A program made the position numbers and the translations under genes. The notes below the pieces were generated by a model. The model made no database searches and was not told the origin of the DNA. It saw only the letters and a list, made by a program, of their open reading frames with translations. Below, in pieces: positions 19,365-31,611 of a stretch of DNA of 64,000 bases. Position 1 is the first letter of the stretch. The number at the start of each line of letters is the position of its first letter. Source of the stretch: Clostridiales bacterium (GTDB taxonomy: Bacteria > Bacillota > Clostridia > Oscillospirales > Acutalibacteraceae). The DNA lies in contig JAAWQC010000001.1 of the NCBI GenBank assembly GCA_022800315.1, positions 62,001 through 126,000 on the forward strand, in the 5' to 3' direction.

Positions 19365-20742
19365 ACTGTGCATCCCCACTATCGCTCTTTTTTTCAATAA
19401 AGTTGAGACGTTCAAAGTAATCTTTCACGATGAGTATGGATTGATAATCCAGGTAAATACCTCGGCGCTTCATTTCTTTAAACAGATCGTGTAACGGCAT
19501 CCGTCGGCCCTTTGAGCAAAGCTTTGTCAGGAACAGCAGATCCCGGTCGGTCAGGTTTAGCATGTACCCACTTGTTTTACGATTTTTGAGAAATCGGTTT
19601 TTACAAAACAACTCAAACTTTTCCGTATAGCTATCATTGGCACGGTGGCGCCCGGTATTGACAAACTGAGTGAAAACGCTGTCGAAAAGGTATCGAATTG
19701 CCTGTTCTGTCTTGGTCTCTGTTTCTCGTAGGGCAATCTCTTTCAGAGCCGGGCAGTCGTGGATACACGCGCGATAGAATTTTGCGGCCTCCATAATTTG
19801 ACGGGCATAGTCATTGTCTTTTTCCGGATGATTCCGCAGTATATCCCGGATGTCCAAATAATCCAGCTTATCTTCGTTTTCATTTTGGTTTAAAATCTCT
19901 AATGTTACGGCATGGGAAAAAAGTTTAGGCAAATATTTTTTGAGCTTAAGCCATCCATCTGTATAGCACGGCCTGGTTTGTACCGTTTTTTCCCAATCTA
20001 TACTATAATATAACGGATTGATTTCATTCTGCCTATCAGCGAGAAAAAACTGGCTTAAAAACATACAGGCCTGTGATGTGTAAAAAAAGTAATAATGCTC
20101 TAAAAAATCAATCATGTATTCACTGGCAAAATTTTCGTCCTGCAATAAGAAAGAGAAATCCTCATAAAATACTTGTTGAATCGTCTTTACAATGGGTTTG
20201 TATGGTTTATCGTTTTCCATCATTTGAGCCATAGACGCCATATGAGTGATGACCAGGTCGGTCAAAACATCATATTTACCGTTTATGACGGCCTGCTCCA
20301 CTAAATATTGCATATCAGCGCCGGCACAAAGAGTATCATATAAATAGGCGGCTATTTTCTTCTCTTTTGTATTGCAGGCAATGAATTTATAAGTGCTGAT
20401 ATTCGTCGGCTTGAAATGTTGGTCCTGGTCAAAAAATTTGGATTTAACCAAGGCGTCAAATATCGCTTCCGCCTCTTTTGGTTCAAAATGTATTTTCTCT
20501 TTAATTGCAGGCAGGACCTCCTCGAATTGTACCTTCGGGATACGCTCCTTTTGAATTCTTCTGAAAAACTCGCCAACTACATTGTGAAGATGCCTGATAA
20601 CGGCGGCAGACCCGGGATGTGAGTCAAAGGGAAATAATTTAAACAAGGTTCCCGCGTTATTTCCGGAAATGGTGTGTCGATTATCTTCTGTTTTGACGGC
20701 AAATGTTTTTTTGAAGATATTCAAGTCAATTTGCATTTCCAT
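19345..20742 (-). CDS. dptG: DNA phosphorothioation-dependent restriction protein DptG
   Basis: Position between dptF and dptH and size; MQIDLNIFKKTFAVKTEDNRHTISGNNAGTLFKLFPF. Confidence 0.78.
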   Translation of the reverse strand: MEMQIDLNIFKKTFAVKTEDNRHTISGNNAGTLFKLFPFDSHPGSAAVIRHLHNVVGEFFRRIQKERIPKVQFEEVLPAIKEKIHFEPKEAEAIFDALVKSKFFDQDQHFKPTNISTYKFIACNTKEKKIAAYLYDTLCAGADMQYLVEQAVINGKYDVLTDLVITHMASMAQMMENDKPYKPIVKTIQQVFYEDFSFLLQDENFASEYMIDFLEHYYFFYTSQACMFLSQFFLADRQNEINPLYYSIDWEKTVQTRPCYTDGWLKLKKYLPKLFSHAVTLEILNQNENEDKLDYLDIRDILRNHPEKDNDYARQIMEAAKFYRACIHDCPALKEIALRETETKTEQAIRYLFDSVFTQFVNTGRHRANDSYTEKFELFCKNRFLKNRKTSGYMLNLTDRDLLFLTKLCSKGRRMPLHDLFKEMKRRGIYLDYQSILIVKDYFERLNFIEKKSDSGDAQYVKAIL

Positions 20743-20753
20743 TCAGATCACCT

Positions 20754-22490
20754 TCAATTCGAATGCAATTTAAATTCGTATCCAAACGTATTTTTACGAA
20801 AAACATACACATTATCTCTGGACATTTGCGTGTCTACCAGCATAATTTCATCAGAAGCATTTCCCAGTAATGTTAGTGAGTCAACAAATGAGTGGAAATC
20901 CGCATGTAAATTACGGTCCTGCGCCGTCGGACTGTATCCGTGTTTTATTTCATGCAAAAGTTTAAATAGAGAGTAATCGATATCTAGGTAAACCGGATCG
21001 GACTTCCCCCCATTATCTGCAAAACCAACGGTCAAACAGGACACGAACTTTTCTAATGTCTTCTGGCCGGAAGCCGGGCAATCATCTATATACGGTGTAA
21101 TCTCCAATCTTTCATATAGTAAAACCGTATCGTCCTCGTTGTTAATACAGATGTGACGATCGTCTAGCTTTCCCTTCCAGTCAAAAACGCAGCGTGATAC
21201 CAACTGATACAAATCATAGAGTTTTTCTTTCTGACCGCTGTTATACCAATATAGATTTTTTAAGTATAACGAATAGACGGGAGAGGAATCAAAAGCGTTT
21301 TTATCACGTAGACGCTGTAATCGAGTCATCATTCGAAAAGCTTTGGATTTCAATTCTTTACTTTTGGTCTTTGTATGACAGTTCAGTCCATAATCAAATA
21401 ACACCTCTCCGTACGGCGTATCGCTCGTGTATTTTTGTATAACCGGTTCGATATTTTCGGCTACATTAAATTGTATAGCGAACTCATCCAACGCTTGCGT
21501 ACGCTCTTTTAAAATATCCAGCTTATGAATGCCATCAATTAATGCTGATCGGTCACGATAATCGTAAATCAGCATCGGTAACGAATATTGGATATACATA
21601 TTGAGAAAATTGCTGTCCACAGTTTCGCACAGATCGTTCCGATTAAATGCAGGATGCACGAGAATATCGTAAATGAGATTAAACACTTCCCTGGTGGAAA
21701 CCATGCTTTTATCCTTGATAATTACCTCACAGATTATTTTGGATATATTACTTTGTATGGTTTTGTCCGATAGCATTTCAAAATTGTGCCGAATGGGGCA
21801 TCGTTTACGATTGGGACAGCCGTCACCCGATTGGCAGTATGCTTGATAAAATGGGTTTTTGCTGCTCTTGTCAAAAATTCTGCTGAGTAATTGATCCAGA
21901 TAATCCGTTTCAATCCCCTGCTCGGTAAGAGAAAATAGATTATAGTCACCGAAGCTAATAAACTGAAAAGGGCTGTCCGGTTCGTATATCGCATCTCCTA
22001 TGCGGCCGATTAGAATGTTTTTTTCCTCTACATATGCGGCCAATTTGGTGAATTTTTTCCGCTCATCGGATTCGATAAAATTGCTGAGTATGCCGAGATT
22101 AATTGCCACTATCATATTACGGCCTGGTTTATCCAGTTCGTCATCACGAAATCCGCTCAACCTATCGCTCAAGGTTTGAGAGGGTGTACGATCCTTACGA
22201 TCGCTTTCTGCCGCGTCATTGTAAGCTTTAAAATTATCCAGCAAAGAGGGGGTGCCGTCTTCCAAGCAAGATAAATAATGAGACTTACCGTCTCCAGAAC
22301 TTCCACATAATAAAAGCAGCGTTTTCCGGCCATCCGCATTAATACAATGAATTAACTTTCTAAGATCCTGCTCGATGAGGCGATCGACATGTAAATATTT
22401 TTGCAGTGGACCAAATGATTTGGCATCATCAATTGAATCTCCAGAAGACATGCGCAGCCTTCCCAGTTCCTTGACGAAATCACAAAGCAT
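20754..22490 (-). CDS. dptF: DNA phosphorothioation-dependent restriction protein DptF (P-loop)
   Basis: LLLCGSSGDGKSHYLSCL Walker A; Cys cluster CPNRKRCPIRHNFE; first gene of the operon. Confidence 0.83.
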   Translation of the reverse strand: MLCDFVKELGRLRMSSGDSIDDAKSFGPLQKYLHVDRLIEQDLRKLIHCINADGRKTLLLLCGSSGDGKSHYLSCLEDGTPSLLDNFKAYNDAAESDRKDRTPSQTLSDRLSGFRDDELDKPGRNMIVAINLGILSNFIESDERKKFTKLAAYVEEKNILIGRIGDAIYEPDSPFQFISFGDYNLFSLTEQGIETDYLDQLLSRIFDKSSKNPFYQAYCQSGDGCPNRKRCPIRHNFEMLSDKTIQSNISKIICEVIIKDKSMVSTREVFNLIYDILVHPAFNRNDLCETVDSNFLNMYIQYSLPMLIYDYRDRSALIDGIHKLDILKERTQALDEFAIQFNVAENIEPVIQKYTSDTPYGEVLFDYGLNCHTKTKSKELKSKAFRMMTRLQRLRDKNAFDSSPVYSLYLKNLYWYNSGQKEKLYDLYQLVSRCVFDWKGKLDDRHICINNEDDTVLLYERLEITPYIDDCPASGQKTLEKFVSCLTVGFADNGGKSDPVYLDIDYSLFKLLHEIKHGYSPTAQDRNLHADFHSFVDSLTLLGNASDEIMLVDTQMSRDNVYVFRKNTFGYEFKLHSN

Positions 22491-22982
22491 TTTATTTCAC
22501 CCTCATAAAGAATAAATTTAGCTATTTCAAACCACGAAGTCTGTGGATATAACGATTGTATTCATAGGTGCGGCTAATAACTGGCTTTTTTAATGCTGTT
22601 TTAACTCTATTATATCATGTATTTACTATATTTCTACAAAATAATCCAAATTGATTAATAATATCCAGCTCAAACATATGATTCGTAAATTATATGTGTA
22701 ATACATGGCACTGTTTAAAACACAGGACTTTCAGCTAACACAACACAGCCGGACCATCTGCATGAAATACCAGCGTTTTCGGATGCGTAAATCAGCACCC
22801 CTCTATTGAATACAAGATTGGTTAAATAGTCATCAAATACTTCGATTATCTCTGATACATGGATATAGAAGGCAGTCCGTTATTAACCACCCTTGCCATG
22901 CATCTTACGAGTGGACGGCTTTCCTCCCGCGCAGCAGGCGTTCTCATAAAACGGAAATCAACGTAAACGGTTTTCAGGCAAA

Positions 22983-23020
22983 AACAGGGCTTCCGATGTG
23001 AAACACACCGGAAGCCCTGT
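22983..23020 (-). terminator. intrinsic terminator of the GGGtGRT operon
   Basis: Minus strand ACAGGGCTTCCGGTGTG...CATCGGAAGCCCTGTTTTTG. Confidence 0.75.
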
Positions 23021-23056
23021 CATTCAATAGCGGTATTTATGCGGCTTTACGCCACA

Positions 23057-24061
23057 TTATTTCGCTTCGCTCACCGCAACCGCACACGCCACGGTAGCCC
23101 CAACCATGGGGTTGTTGCCCATGCCGATCAGGCCCATCATTTCCACATGGGCCGGGACCGAAGAGGAACCGGCGAACTGGGCGTCGCCGTGCATACGGCC
23201 CATGGAGTCGGTCAGGCCGTAGGAAGCCGGGCCGGCGCCCATGTTGTCGGGATGCAGGGTACGGCCGGTACCGCCGCCGGAAGCCACCGAGAAATACTTC
23301 TTATCGTTCTCGATTGCCCACTTTTTATAGGTGCCGGCGACCAGATGCTGGAAACGGGTGGGGTTGGTGGAGTTGCCTGTGATGGATACCTCGACGCCCT
23401 CGTGCTGCATGATAGCGACGCCCTCCAGCACATCGTTGGCGCCATAGCACTTGACCGCGGCGCGTTCACCGTCGGAGAAGGCCTTCTCCTGCACCACCTT
23501 CAGGTCACCCGAATAGAAATCGTAGTCGGTCTCCACATAGGTGAAGCCGTTGATGCGGCTGATGATATACGCCGCATCCTTGCCCAGACCGTTGAGGATA
23601 ACGCGCAGGGGCTGCTTACGCACCTTGTTGGCGGTGCGGGCGATGCCGATAGCGCCCTCGGCGGCGGCGAAGGATTCGTGGCCCGCCAGGAAGGCGAAGC
23701 ACTGGGTCTCTTCGCTCAGCAGCATCTTGCCCAGGTTGCCGTGGCCCAGGCCGACCTTGCGCTGTTCCGCAACCGAACCGGGGACGCAGAAAGCCTGCAG
23801 TCCTTCGCCGATGACGGCGGAAGCCTCGGCGGCGTCGGTGACGCCGCGCTTCAGAGCCAGGGCGACGCCCAGCGTATACGCCCAGACGGCGTTTTCAAAA
23901 GCGATGGGCTGTACGCCCTTGACGATGGCGTCCACGTCGATGCCCTTCGACACACACAGATCGCGGGCGGCTTCCATGGTGCCCAGATCGTTTTCCGCCA
24001 GGAATTTTTCGATTTTGGCCATGCGGCGTTCTTTGCCTTCAAACTTTACATCGTTAGCCAT
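23057..24061 (-). CDS. GGGtGRT family protein
   Basis: Signature FSVASGGGTGRTLHPDNMGAGPASYGLTDSMGRMHGDAQFAGSSSVPAHVEMMGL; downstream of a NifU-like gene. Confidence 0.87.
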   Translation of the reverse strand: MANDVKFEGKERRMAKIEKFLAENDLGTMEAARDLCVSKGIDVDAIVKGVQPIAFENAVWAYTLGVALALKRGVTDAAEASAVIGEGLQAFCVPGSVAEQRKVGLGHGNLGKMLLSEETQCFAFLAGHESFAAAEGAIGIARTANKVRKQPLRVILNGLGKDAAYIISRINGFTYVETDYDFYSGDLKVVQEKAFSDGERAAVKCYGANDVLEGVAIMQHEGVEVSITGNSTNPTRFQHLVAGTYKKWAIENDKKYFSVASGGGTGRTLHPDNMGAGPASYGLTDSMGRMHGDAQFAGSSSVPAHVEMMGLIGMGNNPMVGATVACAVAVSEAK

Positions 24062-24238
24062 ATGGTACCTCCCTGCCGCAGTACGGCATATTTATATGTT
24101 TCTCACAGTGGGGCGGCCGGCAGCCGGCCGGGTCGATCGTTTGCCTGTCTGGAAGAACGGCGCTGCCGTCACGAACGACAGGAGCGCTGTCAGCGCGACA
24201 GGCGGTTCTTCGGTGAAGAATAAAGCGACCGGATCGCT

Positions 24239-24931
24239 TTATTCTTCACGGGGGTCGATATATTTGGCGGCGCCGTCGAAACGGCCGTACTGCCCGATGT
24301 TCTTTTTGTAGGCCTCGTTAGGCTCCATGCCGTGGCGGATATCCTCCAGCATCTTGCCCAGTTTGACGAACTGGTAACCGATGACCTCGCCCTCTTCGTC
24401 CAGGGCGATTTTGATGACATAGCCCTCAGCCATCTCCAGATAACGGACACCCTTCAGCTTGGTGGAATACATGGTACCCACCTGGGAACGCAGGCCCTTG
24501 CCCAGATCTTCCAGACCGGCGCCCACCGGCAGGCCGTCCTCGGAGTAAGCGGACTGGGACCGGCCGTAAGCCAGCTGCTTGAAGATTTCGCGCATGGCCA
24601 CGTTGATCGCGTCGCATACCAGGTCGGTGTTCAGGCACTCCAGCAGGGTTTTGCCCGGCAGGATTTCCGCGGCCATGGCGGCGGAGTGGGTCATGCCGGA
24701 ACAGCCGATAGTCTCCACCAGCGCTTCCTGCACGATGCCTTCCTTCACATTCAGGGTCAGCTTGCAGGTACCCTGCTGGGGGGCGCACCAGCCCACGCCG
24801 TGAGACAGGCCGGAGATATCGGAGATCTGGGTGGATTTTACCCATTTGCCCTCTTCGGGAATCGGGGCCGGACCGTGGTTGGGTCCTTTCTTGACCACGC
24901 ACATGTTTTCCACTTCATGGGAATAGTTCAT
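24239..24931 (-). CDS. iron-sulfur cluster assembly scaffold (NifU-like) protein
   Basis: MNYSHEVENMCVVKKGPNHGPAPIP...CSGMTHSAAMAAEILPGKTLLECLNTDLVCDAI; SD AAAGGAG before ATG 24931 (ORF track over-extends to 25189). Confidence 0.83.
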   Translation of the reverse strand: MNYSHEVENMCVVKKGPNHGPAPIPEEGKWVKSTQISDISGLSHGVGWCAPQQGTCKLTLNVKEGIVQEALVETIGCSGMTHSAAMAAEILPGKTLLECLNTDLVCDAINVAMREIFKQLAYGRSQSAYSEDGLPVGAGLEDLGKGLRSQVGTMYSTKLKGVRYLEMAEGYVIKIALDEEGEVIGYQFVKLGKMLEDIRHGMEPNEAYKKNIGQYGRFDGAAKYIDPREE

Positions 24932-25104
24932 ATTGGTGCTCCTTTCGGTCGACATTCCTTTGCGGAGTCGGACTGTCCTTGTTAAACTGTTGACATAAGG
25001 TTTATTATAACGGCTTTGTTTTGCAACCGCAAGAGGCTGCGTGCCTTTCCCGCGGAAAATGTGGCGGATTGTCCGCCCGAATCTTTGGGCAAAACAAATA
25101 AAAC

Positions 25105-25129
25105 AGGAGCGGACGGCGTCCGCTCCTCT
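25105..25129 (-). terminator. terminator after HTH gene
   Basis: Minus strand AGGAGCGGACGCCGTCCGCTCCTGTTTTATTTGTTTT. Confidence 0.65.
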
Positions 25130-25139
25130 CCCCGGTCCC

Positions 25140-25367
25140 TTATTCCGCTGCCGTTCCCGGCTGATCCTCCACAAATTTGAGAATGTCACCCGGCTGGCAC
25201 TCCAGCGCGCGGCAGATGGCGTCCAATGTGGAAAAGCGGATCGCCTTCGCCCGGCAGTTTTTCAGGATCGACAGGTTTGCCAGCGTGATGCCCACCCGGT
25301 CGGACAGCTCGGTAAGACCAATCTTCCGCTGGGCCATAACGGCATCCAGATTGACCACAATGGCCAC
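25140..25367 (-). CDS. helix-turn-helix transcriptional regulator (YozG-like)
   Basis: RKIGLTELSDRVGITLANLSILKNCRAKAIRFSTLDAICRALECQPGDIL; paired with DUF2975 gene. Confidence 0.9.
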   Translation of the reverse strand: MAIVVNLDAVMAQRKIGLTELSDRVGITLANLSILKNCRAKAIRFSTLDAICRALECQPGDILKFVEDQPGTAAE

Positions 25368-25402
25368 AGAAATCCCTCCGTTACCATCCGGTGCAGCCAG
25401 CC

Positions 25403-25864
25403 TCAGATGGTCATGTCGTTTTCTTTTTTATATTCACCCGCCTGCCGGAACAGCTCGGCGAACACGAAGGACATGAGCCCCACCACCGAAAAGGTGACGA
25501 ACACGGCAACCATGAAAAAGCGAGTGACCACAAACACGGCGACAAAGTAAAACAGCGCCAATGACAGGCACTCGATACCAATGATGCGGAAGCGGCGGCA
25601 CATATCCCGTCCGAACGGGCGGCCCCGGTTGATATTGCGCAGGATCCCCCGCGCCTGCCACAGGATCAGCTCGGCCAGCACGCCGGACACCAGCAGTACC
25701 ACCAGGTATTTTTCAAACCACATTTCCGGCATGCCCGGCTTTTGTCCCGTAGCGGCAGGGATGGTCCAGGGCAGCGAAATCATCAGCCCTGCGGCTACCA
25801 GCATCAAAACAGCGAGGGCGAACTCCACATAGCCGCTCAGGCCGTGCTTTCCGATGGTTTTCAT
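25403..25864 (-). CDS. DUF2975-like membrane protein
   Basis: Multi-TM protein with GRPFGRDMCRRFRIIGIECLSLALFYF; partner of the adjacent HTH. Confidence 0.75.
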   Translation of the reverse strand: MKTIGKHGLSGYVEFALAVLMLVAAGLMISLPWTIPAATGQKPGMPEMWFEKYLVVLLVSGVLAELILWQARGILRNINRGRPFGRDMCRRFRIIGIECLSLALFYFVAVFVVTRFFMVAVFVTFSVVGLMSFVFAELFRQAGEYKKENDMTI

Positions 25865-26128
25865 GAGGAGACCAGCGCCTTTCTATCCATACGGGGCCTG
25901 TCGGCATAACGCCCGCCGGACCGGCTGCGTATCGCCATCCTTGTCGAAGAGCGGTTACCCCTTTGACGTTTCTGCCTATTATACCCGAAACCACCGTACA
26001 GGTCAACGGCGGAAACGGGCGGTATTTACCGAATACTCCTGCCGACAGGGCAGGAAGGGGCCATCCACTCAGGATGGCCCCTTCTCTTTCAGCCTGTTTT
26101 TCGCTGGCCAGTGTTATCGTTCAGCCGC

Positions 26129-27055
26129 TTATATTCTATTCGTTAGATTTTTCACATTGTACATCGTTGCGCTCAGCCACCACTGCGGTCCGGAAAATCC
26201 GGAAGGAGTGGACACGAACGCGTGGAAACTAAACTCCTTGTTGCCATAATCATACATGGTGGTAAAATCCGTGCGGCCGTCACCGTTAAAATCCCCTGCT
26301 ACCATAAGCCCGGTGACATTGGAAGGATAATACTGCGTTCCCGACGCCCATGTCCAAGGCCCGGTGAAGCTGTCCCCGTGAGAATCGAAATAATCCACAC
26401 GATATCCGCCGCCGCCCGTGTCGAACAGCGCCACAAGATCGTCGACGCCGTTGCCGTCGAAGTCGCCGGCTACCAGCCGGCCCGACTGCAGGGAATCGTT
26501 TCCGTCCGGCTCACCGGCGTCTACCAGATAAGGCCGGGGGTTGACACGGCTGCCGCTGGTCCATACTTCAAAATGCAGGTGGGATCCCTGTGCATCGCCG
26601 GTCTGCCCCACATAGCCGATGACCTGTCCCTGTTCCACATACTGCCCATTGGATACGAGAGGCGTATACTTCATGTGAGCATACAGTGTATGTAAATTCC
26701 CGCCATGATCGATGCGCACATAGTTTCCCCAGCCTGTCGTATTGGGCATGGACTGGGCGATATACACCGTGCCGCTCTTCACCGCACGGATAGGCGTCCC
26801 GTCGATGCCTCCCCACGCCAGATCGATGCCTCCATGCAGTTTGCCGTCCCGCATACCATACTCGGAAGTCACATAATCGAGCGGTACTCGATTCCCAAAT
26901 GGCGAACAAAGTCCATAGCCGTTTGAGGAAAATAACTGCGGCTGTACCGGAAGCAGCTTATCAATTCTATATTCACCGTAAAACTGTTCCTCCCGGTAAA
27001 TTCTTACCGTCATATTCTCCTGCAGGGCTCCGTCTGTTACCTCGCAGCCATCCAT
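26129..27055 (-). CDS. M23 family metallopeptidase with C-terminal FG-GAP/VCBS-type repeats (probable full start near 27258 with frameshift)
   Basis: YGMRDGKLHGGIDLAW, LYAHMKYTPL, QGSHLHFEVW; repeats AGDFDGNGVDDL and AGDFNGDGRTDF. Confidence 0.88.
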   Translation of the reverse strand: MDGCEVTDGALQENMTVRIYREEQFYGEYRIDKLLPVQPQLFSSNGYGLCSPFGNRVPLDYVTSEYGMRDGKLHGGIDLAWGGIDGTPIRAVKSGTVYIAQSMPNTTGWGNYVRIDHGGNLHTLYAHMKYTPLVSNGQYVEQGQVIGYVGQTGDAQGSHLHFEVWTSGSRVNPRPYLVDAGEPDGNDSLQSGRLVAGDFDGNGVDDLVALFDTGGGGYRVDYFDSHGDSFTGPWTWASGTQYYPSNVTGLMVAGDFNGDGRTDFTTMYDYGNKEFSFHAFVSTPSGFSGPQWWLSATMYNVKNLTNRI

Positions 27056-27456
27056 CCAGACACTGGCGCTCCAACCGCCCAGAAAATCCTGCTTGAGTGA
27101 TTCTGCCGTCTTTCCCTCATAGACATCCCCAATCGTTTTATCCGTTTCATCGAGCGTAAAGAAAGGGTTATTGTATGCGGGCCGGTATTCAGCGGCGCCG
27201 CTGATCCCTGCCGATCCGATAAGCAGAACAATAGATGCTACTCCTGTCTGCCGCTCATACGGAAACAGGGCCGCCGTACGTTTTTATAGTGGCGTTTACC
27301 TATCTGCCAAAGTTATAGGTTGTATATATAGGTGAAATATGCTATCATATTTTAGATATCGCTTATCAATCGGAACAGGGGGAAATCACCTGCTCCGGCT
27401 TCAAATTTTGGCGCCGCCACCGGCAGGGACGGCGTGGGAAAGGCTTGGTTTTACCT

Positions 27457-30219
<2,763 letters not shown>

Positions 30220-30240
30220 GTCCCGCAGAAATACGATAGT

Positions 30241-30281
30241 AAAAAGCCCCGGACCCGCCAATAGCGGGCCCGGGGCTTTTT
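30241..30281 (+). terminator. secA intrinsic terminator
   Basis: AAAAAGCCCCGGACCCGC-caata-GCGGGCCCGGGGCTTTTT. Confidence 0.85.
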
Positions 30282-30302
30282 GTATGATGCGTCAGTTCAC
30301 GC

Positions 30303-31001
30303 CTAATTTACCGGATAGACCACCGATTCTGAATACGGCATAGGGATACCTCCCACATCCGCCCTGACTGACAAACTGACATAAAGCTTGCAGGTACCGC
30401 TTTCCAACCCTATATAGCTATCATTGATTTCCATTGTGCGGAACAATTCCCCGTATTTCTCCTGCATCTGCTCTAAAGCGTATTGCTCAATTTCGTCATG
30501 CGAGGGAAGCTTATCCGCCAGTTCTGCCTTTTCCTGTGCTGTTAGATTCACGTATTTCTGTGTGCGGGGCAACTCTATCTGGAGCACCTCCCCCGCCGAT
30601 GTACAGGTAAAGCTGACGCGGTCGGCCGTATATCCGCCTGTATACTCAAAGGAGGCCAGCCCATACCGGTTAAAATCCGGAATGCTCAGGGACAGATACT
30701 GTTCGGCCAGAAAGAGAATCTCCGCCGGATTGGGGTAAAAGATGCCGGCGGGCCCTTCGGACTGGGCGAACGGCTGTCCCGCAGCGGCGGGCCGCTGTGT
30801 TTCCTGTAAACCGATAGGGAAGAGCAGGCCCCCGCCGATGGAAAGGGCGATGGAGATACACAACAGCAGGAGAAACCGCCTTCGCGCGCTGACTATCACC
30901 CGCAACCCGCACCCTCCTCCCCGCCGCCGGCGATTGCCCGGCGGATGATTGATAAGACTCCCCTGTAGCGTTAAGGTATCACGACGGCGGATTTTCGTCA
31001 A
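30303..31001 (-). CDS. membrane-anchored/secreted protein, paralog of the 31922-32818 product
   Basis: One TM near the N-terminus, then LAEQYLSLSIPDFNRYGLASF...LTAQEKAELADKLPSHDEIEQYALEQMQEKYGEL aligned by eye to the second copy. Confidence 0.65.
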   Translation of the reverse strand: MTKIRRRDTLTLQGSLINHPPGNRRRRGGGCGLRVIVSARRRFLLLLCISIALSIGGGLLFPIGLQETQRPAAAGQPFAQSEGPAGIFYPNPAEILFLAEQYLSLSIPDFNRYGLASFEYTGGYTADRVSFTCTSAGEVLQIELPRTQKYVNLTAQEKAELADKLPSHDEIEQYALEQMQEKYGELFRTMEINDSYIGLESGTCKLYVSLSVRADVGGIPMPYSESVVYPVN

Positions 31002-31030
31002 TGCCTATGGTTTGAGGCGCTTATTCCATC

Positions 31031-31279
31031 TCATCCGAAATCGTGGCGGAGGCCGCCGCCGCTGCCCTGCGATTCCAGCACACAGAGAATCTCCTCGATC
31101 TGCTGGAAACACTCGGGATCGCTGAGCTGCTCGTTGCGGAGGATGTCCCGAATCTGCTTGAGCGCCTGATAACACCTCTGATCGACGATTTTCTCCACAG
31201 CGCCCTCCATCTGGGGAAAGCGTACCTCCAGTTCTTCCCACCGCAGGATTTCCGTCAGCATTTCCTGATATAACTCCAT
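31031..31279 (-). CDS. hypothetical protein divergent from an HTH gene
   Basis: MELYQEMLTEILRWEELEVRFPQMEGAVEKIVDQRCYQALKQIRDILRNEQLSDPECFQQIEEIL; SD AGAGGTG upstream. Confidence 0.65.
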   Translation of the reverse strand: MELYQEMLTEILRWEELEVRFPQMEGAVEKIVDQRCYQALKQIRDILRNEQLSDPECFQQIEEILCVLESQGSGGGLRHDFG

Positions 31280-31305
31280 GACAATCACCTCTTTCGAAGA
31301 TATTA

Positions 31306-31349
31306 TACACCACTTATAGTGTAAATAGCAATACATCTATTTTAGTGTA
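31306..31349. promoter_or_regulatory. two 18-bp operator-like repeats in the divergent promoter region
   Basis: TACACCACTTATAGTGTA (31306-31323) and TACATCTATTTTAGTGTA (31332-31349), 26 bp apart. Confidence 0.5.
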
Positions 31350-31374
31350 TTAAGATAGCCCTGAGGTGAAGCTC

Positions 31375-31584
31375 ATGCGACGTTATCAGAATATTTTACG
31401 AGAACTCCGAGAGGATAAAGGGTACACGCAAACGGATGTTGCGAAGTATCTTGGTACTACACAGCAGGTTTACTCCCGATACGAGACTGGTGAAAATGAA
31501 ATCCCAGTGCGATATATCATTGCGTTATCGAAATTTTATGGTGTATCGGCAGATTACCTGTTGGGTCTGTCATCGGAATTTTAA
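31375..31584 (+). CDS. XRE-family HTH transcriptional regulator
   Basis: NILRELREDKGYTQTDVAKYLGTTQQVYSRYETGENEIPVRYIIALSKFYGVSADYLLGL. Confidence 0.93.
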   Translation: MRRYQNILRELREDKGYTQTDVAKYLGTTQQVYSRYETGENEIPVRYIIALSKFYGVSADYLLGLSSEF

Positions 31585-31611
31585 TATTGATTATGTACAT
31601 TCCTCATCTTC

